Part shown: in pieces, positions 7,966 to 16,429 of the stretch
How the letters are laid out: each line of letters opens with the position of its first letter
Numbering within the stretch: the first letter of the stretch is position 1
Assembly (NCBI GenBank): GCA_024235675.1
Contig: JACKLZ010000001.1
Coordinates: forward strand, 1,116,001 to 1,180,000
DNA: 64,000 nt
Direction of reading: 5' to 3'
DNA from: Zoogloeaceae bacterium
Lineage (GTDB): Bacteria > Pseudomonadota > Gammaproteobacteria > Burkholderiales > Rhodocyclaceae
The notes under the pieces: generated by a model
The model's input: only the letters and a program-made list of their open reading frames with translations
Database searches by the model: none
What the model was told of the DNA's origin: nothing
Position numbers and translations under genes: made by a program

Positions 7966-9700
7966 CTCACCACACTTCAACGCTGACGTCATCCTCGTTC
8001 TGGATGGCGATCAGGCGTCTGCACTATCCGTCGTCCGCTCACTCGGGCGCTCGGGGCTGATTGTGGACGTCGCAAGCGCGTTTCAATCGCCCATTTGCGC
8101 CAGTTCCCGTCATATTCGGCAGTGCCTGCGCTACCCCGATCCGCTCAAGAACGAGTCCGATTTCGTCGCATGGATCGACAATCAAATCCAAACCGGCGGC
8201 TACGCACTGATCATTCCGGTCACCGAACGCACACTGGCCCCGCTACTGCGCAACAGAGAGGCCATTGACGATGCTCGGATCGCCATGGCGCCGAGCGATG
8301 CACTGGAGCAGGTGCTGGACAAAGAGCGCACCGTCGCGCTGGCAACCGCGCTGAACATTCCCGTTCCGCGCTCATGGTCCATCGATTCACTCGACCAGCT
8401 CGACTCAGCCGCAACCGAACTCGACTACCCGATGGTGATCAAACCCTCGCGCTCGGTCGGCCATGGCAACGGCAGCGGTGTGCAACTCAGCGTGAGCTAC
8501 GCGCACAATCGCGACGATCTGGAAAAACAGGTACGCCACGCGCTGAATCATGGCGCCGTCATCTTGCAGGAGTACTTCCGCGGCGACGGCGTGGGCATCG
8601 AGTTAATCGCCGACCACGGTGAGATCGGCTTTGCCTTTCAACACCGCCGGTTGCACGAAGTGCCGCTCACCGGCGGCGGCAGCAGCCTGCGCTGTAGCGA
8701 GGCGATCGTACCCGCCCTGCTCGAGGCCGCGCGCGCCTTGATCAAGGCACTCCATTGGCACGGCGTGGCCATGGTTGAGTTCAAATACGACGCGCGGACC
8801 GGGGAATTTCGCCTGATGGAAATCAACGGTCGATTCTGGGGCTCTTTGCCCCTCGCAATCGCCGCCGGGGCCGATTTTCCTCGCATGCTTTATGAACTGC
8901 TTTGCGAAGGCCGCATTGCCCCCCGCCCCCCCGCGCAGGAGGGCGTCGTATGTCGTCAGTTAGCGCGAGACGTCGACTGGCTTGAACATGTGCTGCGCCG
9001 CAATGCCCCGGCGTCGCTGGTCAGCCTCCCAAGCTGGAACGATGTACTTCATGACTCAGCTCTGGTGTTCTCGCCCCGGCATCATTTCGACGTGCAATCC
9101 TTGAGCGATCCCAAGCCCGGCCTGATCGATCTCGGCCGTATCATCGGCACTCAGGTCAATCGTGTGTCCAATCTGCTCCGTCGCCGCTGGCAACTGACGC
9201 AACAGCGCCGACGAGCACGCCGCGCATGCAGCAACCCGCAGGTCAAATCCGTTCTTTTCCTGTGCTACGGTAATATCAACCGCAGCGCGCTCGCGCATGC
9301 TTACGCGGCTCAGCGCCTTTCCAGCAGCGTCAGCCTGATGTCTGCCGGCTTCCACGCTCAGGGCGGCCGACCGGCAGACCCTGTCATGGTTGCAACAGCC
9401 GCAGAGCAAGGCATCGATTTGAGCGCCTGGCAATCAACAACCGTCGACGCCGCGATGCTTGCATCGGCTGATCTCGTCCTGGCAATGGAACTCCCCCACA
9501 TCGACCGCTTGCTGGAGGAGCACCCCGAGGCGTCCGGCAAGACCTTTCTTCTCGGTGGTGCGAGCGCCACATCCGGCAATGACGTTGAAATCATTGACCC
9601 TTATGGTCTTTCGCCCGACACCTATCACGCCGTGTGCCGCCAGGTTATCCGCTCAGTGGACGCCTGGTTCAACCACGCACAACACCGCACGGAGCGCTGA
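7946..9700 (+). CDS. ATP-grasp ligase fused to low-molecular-weight protein tyrosine phosphatase
   Basis: A 584-residue two-domain cytoplasmic protein. Residues about 10-400 are an ATP-grasp module: an N-terminal Rossmann-like part (DVILVLDGDQASALSVVRSLG), nucleotide-binding YPMVIKPSRSVG, and metal-binding FRLMEINGRFWGSLPLA. Residues about 433-584 are a LMW-PTP with the C-x5-R-S loop (CYGNINRSA, Cys440) and the DP general-acid loop (IIDPYG, Asp551). ATP-grasp enzymes join a carboxylate to an amine or thiol; LMW-PTPs (Wzb type) dephosphorylate EPS tyrosine kinases. The ATG at 7946 is the first that fits the start of the domain; the frame is open further upstream. The next gene follows after three bases. 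The substrate is unknown. Confidence 0.82.
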   Translation: MPTVEPNSPHFNADVILVLDGDQASALSVVRSLGRSGLIVDVASAFQSPICASSRHIRQCLRYPDPLKNESDFVAWIDNQIQTGGYALIIPVTERTLAPLLRNREAIDDARIAMAPSDALEQVLDKERTVALATALNIPVPRSWSIDSLDQLDSAATELDYPMVIKPSRSVGHGNGSGVQLSVSYAHNRDDLEKQVRHALNHGAVILQEYFRGDGVGIELIADHGEIGFAFQHRRLHEVPLTGGGSSLRCSEAIVPALLEAARALIKALHWHGVAMVEFKYDARTGEFRLMEINGRFWGSLPLAIAAGADFPRMLYELLCEGRIAPRPPAQEGVVCRQLARDVDWLEHVLRRNAPASLVSLPSWNDVLHDSALVFSPRHHFDVQSLSDPKPGLIDLGRIIGTQVNRVSNLLRRRWQLTQQRRRARRACSNPQVKSVLFLCYGNINRSALAHAYAAQRLSSSVSLMSAGFHAQGGRPADPVMVATAAEQGIDLSAWQSTTVDAAMLASADLVLAMELPHIDRLLEEHPEASGKTFLLGGASATSGNDVEIIDPYGLSPDTYHAVCRQVIRSVDAWFNHAQHRTER

Positions 9701-9703
9701 GCC

Positions 9704-10702
9704 ATGAGCGCCTCTCAGTTGCCACCCACGTTCAGTATCGTGATCCCGACCCGGGATCGCGCGGATCTGTTCGAACGCACCCTGCAATCGGTGTTCGAGC
9801 AGGACATCGAAGACTTCGAAGTCATCATCGTCAATGACGGCTCCAGTGGTGAGCATCTGGCGGCCTACCGGGCCATGGAGTCGCGGTACGACGCCCGCGT
9901 CCACTTTGTCTACCTGCCCCACCGCCAGCACGGCCACGGGCCGGCCTATTCGCGCAATGTGGGTGCGGCACACGCTTCGGGCGCCTACCTCTGTTTTCTT
10001 GACGACGATGACCTGTGGATCGACACCGGCCATCTGCGTCGTGTCCGCGACAGCATCGCTGCAAGCAGCGCGCCGATCGACCTGTATTTCACCGATCAGC
10101 GCGCGGTGTATCCCGACGGGAGCAATCACCCGGGCGGTCTCTGGATTACGGGCATGGAACAGCGAATCAAAACCTCGCCCGACCGCTTGGGAAACTACGT
10201 TGTCACCCTTGAACATCTGCTCCAGACAACTGGGTTTGCGCACCTGAACTGCACTGTTTACCGGCGCGAACTGTTTGAATCCATCGGCGGTCTGGACGAA
10301 TCGCTGCGCTACGAAGAAGACCGCGATGCATATCTGCGGAGCATCGACATCGCGCAAACCATGCGTTACAACCCGAAGATCATCGCGCAGCATCACATCC
10401 CCGACCCCAAAAAGACAGACAACGCATCAATCGTGCTCACCCGGATCGAGAAAAAAATCATTCAGTTCCGTATTTGTGACAAAGCGATCGCCTTTAGCCG
10501 CAACGCAGGCTTGCGCGCATTTGCCCGCCGTGCAAAAGGGTACGAACTCAAAAACATGGCCGCACTGCTCAAACAAGCCGGCCGCCATCGTGAGGCCGTC
10601 TACTACATGAAAGAGGCGCTACTGGTGTCATTCACCTTCAAGTGGCTGGCCTACACACTTGCCAACGCGGCGCAGCTTGTGCTGCGTCCCAAAGACTACT
10701 GA
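9704..10702 (+). CDS. Glycosyltransferase family 2
   Basis: GT-A fold transferase of 332 residues. The family opening FSIVIPTRDRADLFERTLQSVF and VIIVNDGSS is followed by the metal-binding acidic cluster FLDDDDLWID and by a later block, ESIGGLDESLRYEEDRD, containing a candidate catalytic acid. There are no membrane segments, so it acts on the cytoplasmic face, adding a sugar to a lipid-linked intermediate; donor and acceptor cannot be read. It lies three bases after the ATP-grasp/LMW-PTP gene and 15 before the sulfotransferase, so it belongs to the same transcript. Confidence 0.87.
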   Translation: MSASQLPPTFSIVIPTRDRADLFERTLQSVFEQDIEDFEVIIVNDGSSGEHLAAYRAMESRYDARVHFVYLPHRQHGHGPAYSRNVGAAHASGAYLCFLDDDDLWIDTGHLRRVRDSIAASSAPIDLYFTDQRAVYPDGSNHPGGLWITGMEQRIKTSPDRLGNYVVTLEHLLQTTGFAHLNCTVYRRELFESIGGLDESLRYEEDRDAYLRSIDIAQTMRYNPKIIAQHHIPDPKKTDNASIVLTRIEKKIIQFRICDKAIAFSRNAGLRAFARRAKGYELKNMAALLKQAGRHREAVYYMKEALLVSFTFKWLAYTLANAAQLVLRPKDY

Positions 10703-10717
10703 CAAGGACGCTGGCTC

Positions 10718-11482
10718 ATGTCATTTGCCAAGGCCCTGCTCGCCAACCCCGAACTTATCCTGCGTCACCGCAATATCTTCCTGCTCAGCCACATGCGGGC
10801 CAACACCAGCCTGTTCGGCCACCTGATCGGCAGCCACCCGCTGGTCGAGGGATATTACGAAATGCATATCGGTTACTACAGCTGGAAGAGTTTGTGGCGT
10901 CAGAAATTGCGCCACTTTGCCAATCACAACGTAAAACCCGGCGCACGCTGGATGTTCGACAAAGTTTTGCACGACGGACACCATGTCGCGACATCCTTGC
11001 TGATGCGCGACACCAGCCGAACCATCATCATGCTGCGCGCACCTGAGCAATCGGTCAAAAGCCTGGTTGCGCTGTATCGCAAACACAGCCCACAGCTACC
11101 CGAGGCCACGCCCGAAGGCGCTACCCGCTACTATGTCGATCGCCTCGCCGCATTGGCCGACACCGCGGGCGCCATCGGCCCACGCTACTTCTATCTGGAT
11201 GCCGAAAACCTGATCTCGCGCACCGACGTGACGCTCGCCGAGCTATCCACCTGGCTCGGATTTGACACCCCGATCCCCTCCCAATACGACACTTTCGAAA
11301 ATACCGGACAAGGCAACACGGGCGACCACTCCAGCCGTTTGAAGTCAGGCAAAGTCAATCGTACCCGCAGTGACTACTCCGACATCGAACTGACAAGTGC
11401 CCAGCAAGCCGCCGCCGAAGAGGCCTACCAGCGTCATCGCGAGCAAATCATCGCCGGCGCGGCCCAGCATGCAACGGCATGA
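10718..11482 (+). CDS. PAPS-dependent sulfotransferase-like protein
   Basis: A 254-residue sulfotransferase-fold protein. The 5'-phosphosulfate-binding loop is SHMRANTSLFGHLI (cf. PRSGTTLL in classical members), right after the first strand IFLLS. The 3'-phosphate-binding strand and helix are TIIMLRAPEQSVKSLVALY. The late segment YLDAENLISRTDVTLAELSTWLGF is the typical 'y-E-dL ... L-xx-fLG' block. It would move sulfate from PAPS to a hydroxyl of a glycan or other acceptor. AAGGA precedes the ATG. It sits among EPS genes, with the PAPS-forming cysD/cysNC and cysQ about 9 kb downstream. The acceptor is unknown, and the altered loop makes the activity a prediction. Confidence 0.75.
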   Translation: MSFAKALLANPELILRHRNIFLLSHMRANTSLFGHLIGSHPLVEGYYEMHIGYYSWKSLWRQKLRHFANHNVKPGARWMFDKVLHDGHHVATSLLMRDTSRTIIMLRAPEQSVKSLVALYRKHSPQLPEATPEGATRYYVDRLAALADTAGAIGPRYFYLDAENLISRTDVTLAELSTWLGFDTPIPSQYDTFENTGQGNTGDHSSRLKSGKVNRTRSDYSDIELTSAQQAAAEEAYQRHREQIIAGAAQHATA

Positions 11483-11516
11483 GCCGACGCCCTTCATCGC
11501 AGATTCACCTGACGTC

Positions 11517-12374
11517 ATGAATACAACCGCAGCCAGAACCACGACCGCGAAGCCCGTCTTTCTCACACCGAACGGGCACCGCCTGTTCGCCCTCCAGATC
11601 GTGCCCACCGGGGAGACAAGCGGTGCCGTGCTCTATCTCCCCCCCTTTGCCGAAGAAATGAACCGCTGCCGTTCACATGTCGTCGCACAGGCACGTGCCA
11701 TGGCCGAGCGCGGCCTGCACTGCCTCATCCTCGACCCCTTCGGCACCGGTGAAAGCGAGGGCGAGATCATCGACGCGCGCTGGGAACTGTGGCTCGATGA
11801 TGCTCGCGCGGCCGCACACTGGCTCGCACAAGAAACCGGCTTTGCCCCCACCGTCTGGGGCGTACGCACCGGCGCGCTGCTGGCCGCCGAACTGGCCACC
11901 AGCGAAGGTGCCCCCGCGCTTGAACGACTCCTCTTCTGGCAACCTGTGCTCGACGGCAAGCTGTTCCTCAATCAGCTGCTACGTTTGCGGCTTGCCGCAC
12001 AGATGTTCAACCACACAGAAAAAGAAACGACCGACCAATTGCGCACCCGCCTGAGCGCTGGCGAAGTCATCGAAGTGGCCGGCTACCCGCTCGGCGGCGC
12101 CATGGCCGACAGTCTGGCCACGCGCAAGATGAGCGACTTCACCGCCCTCTCGAAAACCCGCATCGCCTGGGTCGAAGTCGTCACCAAACCCGGTCAGGCG
12201 CTCGCACTCCCCAGCCGCAAACTGATCGACACCTTGACCGAAGCCGGTGGTCGCATCGACGTCCAATCCGTGGCCTGCCCGATGATCTGGCAATTGCATG
12301 AACGTGCCGACGCGCCCGAGCTCGAAACCGCCACGCTTGAGCTGATTATCGCGCAGCAAGGAGCCGCCGCATGA
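11517..12374 (+). CDS. Hydrolase 2, exosortase A system-associated
   Basis: Alpha/beta-hydrolase-like protein of 285 residues from the XrtA accessory set. It shows AVLYLPPFAEEMNR (oxyanion region), LILDPFGTGESEG, and a nucleophile-elbow equivalent WGVRTGALLA in which Arg117 stands where the Ser of G-x-S-x-G would be. A classical serine hydrolase mechanism is therefore not supported by this sequence; binding or a non-classical role is possible. In-frame starts exist at 11469 and 11397; 11517 begins just before the conserved part, but none has a good ribosome site. The stop overlaps the ATG of hydrolase 1 (ATGA), so the two are probably made in equal amounts. Confidence 0.82.
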   Translation: MNTTAARTTTAKPVFLTPNGHRLFALQIVPTGETSGAVLYLPPFAEEMNRCRSHVVAQARAMAERGLHCLILDPFGTGESEGEIIDARWELWLDDARAAAHWLAQETGFAPTVWGVRTGALLAAELATSEGAPALERLLFWQPVLDGKLFLNQLLRLRLAAQMFNHTEKETTDQLRTRLSAGEVIEVAGYPLGGAMADSLATRKMSDFTALSKTRIAWVEVVTKPGQALALPSRKLIDTLTEAGGRIDVQSVACPMIWQLHERADAPELETATLELIIAQQGAAA

Positions 12375-13291
12375 ACGTCCAGGAGACCCCCATCGTCTTC
12401 GAGTGCGAAGGCAGCGAACTGATCGGCATGATGCATCTGCCCGAAACAATCCAGACCCGCGGCGTAATCGCGATCGTCGCCGGTGGGCCGCAATACCGCG
12501 GCGGCGTCGGTCGCCTGCAGGTCCAACTGGCACGCCAGTTGGCCGCTGCCGGCACGCCCATCCTGCGTTTTGACTACCGCGGACTCGGCGACAGCGAGGG
12601 ACAATTCCGTGGCTTTCAGGACGTTGAAGCCGACTTTCGTGCGGCCGTTGATGCCTTCTTCGCAAACGTGCCGGACATGAAAGAAGTCGTCCTCTGGGGC
12701 GGCTGCGATGCCGCCGCCGCCATCATGATCAACGCCTGGAAGTACCCGCAGGTCACCGGCATCATGATCGGCAACCCTTGGGTGCACACCGAAGAGACCG
12801 GCAACGCCGTCACAGTCAAACACCACTACGCAAAGCGAATCAAGGAAAAGGAGTTCTGGATCAAGGTGTTGCGCGGCCAGTTCAATCCGCTCCCCGCGCT
12901 GGCCACCGTCGGCAGCACCCTGCTCTCTCGCGTGCGCCAGAAGCTCGCCGCCAAAGCCATCAAACCCGTCGCGGGCGACGCCCCGGTGACCGATGACCGC
13001 TCACGCCCCTTTGTCGCCCGCATGCGCATCGGCATGTCGCAATTTCGCGGCGATGTCCTGCTCCTCATGAGCGGTCGCTCGCTGGTAAGCAAAGAGTTCG
13101 ACGAACTCGTCGCCAACAACCCCGGCTGGCAACGCGCCATGGCGACGCCACGACACATCGCCCGCCACGACATGCCCGAGGCCGACCAGACCTATTCATC
13201 CGTCGCCTCGCGTCGCGAAGTGATCGCCGTGGCGCAACAATGGCTGCACGATGCAGCAGCACCGTTGAATGCGCCGCAGACAAACCCCTGA
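12371..13291 (+). CDS. Hydrolase 1, exosortase A system-associated
   Basis: Alpha/beta-hydrolase-fold protein of 306 residues, partner of hydrolase 2. The first part is orthodox (IAIVAGGPQYRGGVGR, RFDYRGLGDSEG), but the nucleophile elbow reads WGGCDAAAA, with Cys112 in place of serine, as I recall for this family (GLCDAAxA). It could thus be a cysteine-type acyl hydrolase or acyltransferase acting on the ACP- or CoA-bound product of the neighbouring ligase; this is inference. No signal peptide or membrane segment is seen. The start lies inside the stop of hydrolase 2. Confidence 0.83.
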   Translation: MNVQETPIVFECEGSELIGMMHLPETIQTRGVIAIVAGGPQYRGGVGRLQVQLARQLAAAGTPILRFDYRGLGDSEGQFRGFQDVEADFRAAVDAFFANVPDMKEVVLWGGCDAAAAIMINAWKYPQVTGIMIGNPWVHTEETGNAVTVKHHYAKRIKEKEFWIKVLRGQFNPLPALATVGSTLLSRVRQKLAAKAIKPVAGDAPVTDDRSRPFVARMRIGMSQFRGDVLLLMSGRSLVSKEFDELVANNPGWQRAMATPRHIARHDMPEADQTYSSVASRREVIAVAQQWLHDAAAPLNAPQTNP

Positions 13292-13347
13292 ATTCATGCG
13301 ACCGTGATGCCTTCGTGCTTGCGCATCACACCAGATCAGTGACCCCT

Positions 13348-14589
13348 ATGAACGCACCCAAGACACCGCCCGTCCATGCACCCATGAACCAGTTCCCGGT
13401 TCGCGATGGCGAGTTGCTCGTCGGTGGCATCCCGCTCACACGACTGGCGGCCCGCGTCGGCAGCACGCCGTTTTACGCCTACGACCGTCAACTCCTGAGC
13501 GAACGGGTGCGCGAACTCAAAGCCGCTCTGCCCGCGGCCATCAAACTCCACTACGCCATCAAGGCCAACCCCATGCCGGCGCTGGTCGGCCATATGGCAG
13601 GCCTTGTCGACGGTCTGGACGTCGCCTCGGGGGGCGAGCTCACCGTGGCGCTCGACAGCGGCATGTCACCCAAAGACATCTCCTTTGCCGGGCCGGGCAA
13701 ACGTATCGAAGAGCTTCGCCAGGCGGTCGCCGCCGGCGTGCTGATCAACGTCGAATCGCCCGCCGAACTCGACGCGCTGGCCGGCATCGCCGCCGATACC
13801 GGCTGGACGCCGCGCATTGCGCTGCGCGTCAATCCGGACTTCGAACTCAAGAGCTCCGGCATGCGCATGGGCGGCGGGCCTAAACAATTCGGCATCGACG
13901 CCGAAACCATTCCCGAGGTCATTGCCCGCGCCGAGTCACAGGGGCTGATCATCGAAGGCTTCCACCTGTTTGCCGGCTCACAGAACCTGCAAGCCGAATC
14001 CATCGTTGAAGCCCAACGCAAATGCTTCGACTTGGCCGGCGAGCTCGCCAAGCATGCCAGCCACCCCATCCGCTCGCTGAACCTCGGCGGCGGCCTGGGA
14101 ATTCCGTACTTCCCGGGCAACCAGCGGGTCGACCTCGCCCCTATCGGTGCCAATCTGGCGCTCATTGCCGACGAAGCCAAGACCCGTTTCCCGCATGCCG
14201 AACTGTGCATCGAACTGGGCCGCTACCTCGTCGGCGAAGCAGGCCTCTACGTGTGCCGCGTGCTTGATCGCAAGCTGTCGCGCGGGCAGGTTTTCCTCGT
14301 CACCGATGGTGGTCTTCATCATCACTTGTCGGCCTCGGGCAACTTCGGTCAGGTCATCCGCAAAAACTACCCTGTCGCCATCGGTAACCGCATGAATGCG
14401 CAAGCGCTTGAGGCCGCCAACGTGGTCGGCCCTCTATGCACGCCGCTGGACATCCTCGGCGACCGGATGATGCTCCCGCCGGCGGAGCCAGGCGATCTGG
14501 TCGTGGTGTATCAATCCGGCGCCTATGGCGCAACCGCCAGTCCGCAGCGTTTTCTCGGCCACCCCGCCGTCGCTGAAGTTCTCGTCTGA
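13348..14589 (+). CDS. PLP-dependent decarboxylase, exosortase A system-associated
   Basis: Fold-type III PLP enzyme of 413 residues, related to diaminopimelate and ornithine decarboxylases. The PLP lysine is in LHYAIKANP, the phosphate-binding glycine loop in LNLGGGLGIPYF, the His of the substrate region in EGFHLFAGSQ, and the C-terminal active-site block (GPLCTPLDILGDR) contains the Cys. It would decarboxylate an amino acid, possibly making an amine or aminoacyl precursor for EPS decoration; the substrate is unknown. The ATG at 13348 is preferred; the frame extends upstream into the hydrolase 1 gene. It follows hydrolase 1 in the usual XrtA order. Confidence 0.88.
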   Translation: MNAPKTPPVHAPMNQFPVRDGELLVGGIPLTRLAARVGSTPFYAYDRQLLSERVRELKAALPAAIKLHYAIKANPMPALVGHMAGLVDGLDVASGGELTVALDSGMSPKDISFAGPGKRIEELRQAVAAGVLINVESPAELDALAGIAADTGWTPRIALRVNPDFELKSSGMRMGGGPKQFGIDAETIPEVIARAESQGLIIEGFHLFAGSQNLQAESIVEAQRKCFDLAGELAKHASHPIRSLNLGGGLGIPYFPGNQRVDLAPIGANLALIADEAKTRFPHAELCIELGRYLVGEAGLYVCRVLDRKLSRGQVFLVTDGGLHHHLSASGNFGQVIRKNYPVAIGNRMNAQALEAANVVGPLCTPLDILGDRMMLPPAEPGDLVVVYQSGAYGATASPQRFLGHPAVAEVLV

Positions 14590-14606
14590 TTCAAAAAATT
14601 GTTGCC

Positions 14607-16358
14607 ATGACCCAAACCCAATCGTCCCGCCCGATGACCCAACGCCTCGAATGGCCGCATGCGGAAGTGCGCCTGTCGGGCCCCGCATCGATTGTTGAAG
14701 CCGACGGCCTGATCTGCATCGCCCGAGGCACGCCAGAATTCCCGACCGAAGCCGCGTTGCCTGCTGAGTCCCCGGTTGCAGCGGCCTGGCTCGCGCTGTT
14801 CAGACAGCATGGCGCCGACGCACCCACCAAGGTGCACGGCCGATTCGGCGTCACCATTATCGACACCCGTGCGCGCAGCGTCTTTCTCGCCAGCGATCGC
14901 TTCGGCACCGCGCCCTGGTGCTTCACGCGTCGGGGCGAGCGCCTCATCGTCGCCGATCGCGCCGATCTGGCTGCCGACACGCAAAGTACGCTCTCACCCT
15001 CGGCGGTCTACAGCTATCTGTTCCACCACATGATTCCGTCGCCGACAACAATCTTCGACGACGTCAAGCGACTTGAAGGCGGCCATCGACTGCAGTGGAA
15101 CGGCGCCGAACCCAACATCGATGCCTGGTGGCGCCCCGTCTTCACCGAGCCTCGCAGTATTGACTTCGCCGATGCCAAAGCGCAGTTCATGGGGATCATC
15201 GAAAACGCCGTTCGCCGCGCATCCAGCGCCGGCCACGTCGGCAGCTTCCTGTCCGGTGGCACCGACAGCTCCACCGTCGCCGGCATGCTGTGCAAGGTTC
15301 TCGGCAAGCCCGCCGAAACCTATTCCATGGGCTTTGATGCCAGCGGCTACGACGAAATGGAATATGCCCGGCTTGCCTCGCAACACTTCGGCACCAAGCA
15401 TCACGAGTACTACGTCACCCCCGAAGACCTGCTCGACGGCATCCCCAAAGTGGCCCGCCACTACGACCAGCCCTTCGGCAACTCCTCCGCCGTCCCGGCC
15501 TGGCTGTGCGCCTCGCTGGCCAAACGCGACGGAATCGACACTCTCCTGGCCGGCGACGGCGGCGACGAACTATTCGGCGGCAATACTCGCTACGCCAAGC
15601 AGAAAGTCTTTAGCTGGTACGGCGACTTACCCAGCGCCCTGCGCCACGGCATCTTCGAACCGTTATTGAACCTTGACATCAGCAAGCGAATACCCATTGT
15701 TAAAAAAGCAGCGAGCTATGTGGAACAGGCTCGCGTGCCACTGCCCGATCGAATCTACCAATACACGCTGCTCGTCCGGTTAGGCGCAGAAAACCTGCTC
15801 ACCCCTGACTACCTCGCCCAAATCAACCAAAACGCTCCCGCCCAGGCCAACCGAGACATCTGGGCACGCATCAAGGCGGATAGCGACCTCAACCGCATGC
15901 TCGCCTTCGACTGGAAATACACACTGGCTGACAATGATCTACCGAAGATCCTCGGCACGACCGACCTGGCCGGCATGGGCGTTGAATTCCCGCTGCTCGA
16001 CGACGCCCTGCTCGACTTCTCGCTTGCCCTGCCACTCGATTACAAGCTTCGCGGTTTCAAGTTGCGCTGGTTCTTCAAAGAAGCCCTGCGCGACTTCCTG
16101 CCCGAGAGCATCATCAAAAAGAAAAAACACGGCTTCGGTCTGCCCTTCGGCGTATGGGCGTGCCAACACGCGGGGCTGCGCAATCTTGCCGGCGACACAC
16201 TCAACCAACTAAAACAACGCGGCATTGTTCAACCAAAACTCATCGATCGCCTGGTCACCGAGCTACTACCGGCACACCCAGGGTACTACGGCGAACTCAT
16301 TTGGATATTGGTCATGCTAGAGCTGTGGTTCGAGGGCCAGCGAACTTCAAAAACGTAG
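14607..16358 (+). CDS. Asparagine-synthase-like protein lacking the glutaminase cysteine
   Basis: A 583-residue protein with the AsnB architecture: residues 1-170 form a degenerate class II glutaminase-like domain without an N-terminal MCGI, so it cannot take ammonia from glutamine by the known mechanism. Residues 190-583 form the ATP-pyrophosphatase synthetase domain, with the PP-loop SGGTDSS (216-222), LAGDGGDELFGG and KKKKHGFGLPFG. It probably amidates or otherwise adenylates a carboxylate, perhaps with another nitrogen donor. It is a paralogue of the complete AsnB in the main operon. It starts 17 bases after the decarboxylase gene and ends the GC-rich arm of the locus. Confidence 0.82.
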   Translation: MTQTQSSRPMTQRLEWPHAEVRLSGPASIVEADGLICIARGTPEFPTEAALPAESPVAAAWLALFRQHGADAPTKVHGRFGVTIIDTRARSVFLASDRFGTAPWCFTRRGERLIVADRADLAADTQSTLSPSAVYSYLFHHMIPSPTTIFDDVKRLEGGHRLQWNGAEPNIDAWWRPVFTEPRSIDFADAKAQFMGIIENAVRRASSAGHVGSFLSGGTDSSTVAGMLCKVLGKPAETYSMGFDASGYDEMEYARLASQHFGTKHHEYYVTPEDLLDGIPKVARHYDQPFGNSSAVPAWLCASLAKRDGIDTLLAGDGGDELFGGNTRYAKQKVFSWYGDLPSALRHGIFEPLLNLDISKRIPIVKKAASYVEQARVPLPDRIYQYTLLVRLGAENLLTPDYLAQINQNAPAQANRDIWARIKADSDLNRMLAFDWKYTLADNDLPKILGTTDLAGMGVEFPLLDDALLDFSLALPLDYKLRGFKLRWFFKEALRDFLPESIIKKKKHGFGLPFGVWACQHAGLRNLAGDTLNQLKQRGIVQPKLIDRLVTELLPAHPGYYGELIWILVMLELWFEGQRTSKT

Positions 16359-16429
16359 ACCGCCGAATTATCACAGAAACGACGCCAAAACCTCACTAAA
16401 CCCCCTTTATTAATAGTGCCCTCACAGCA

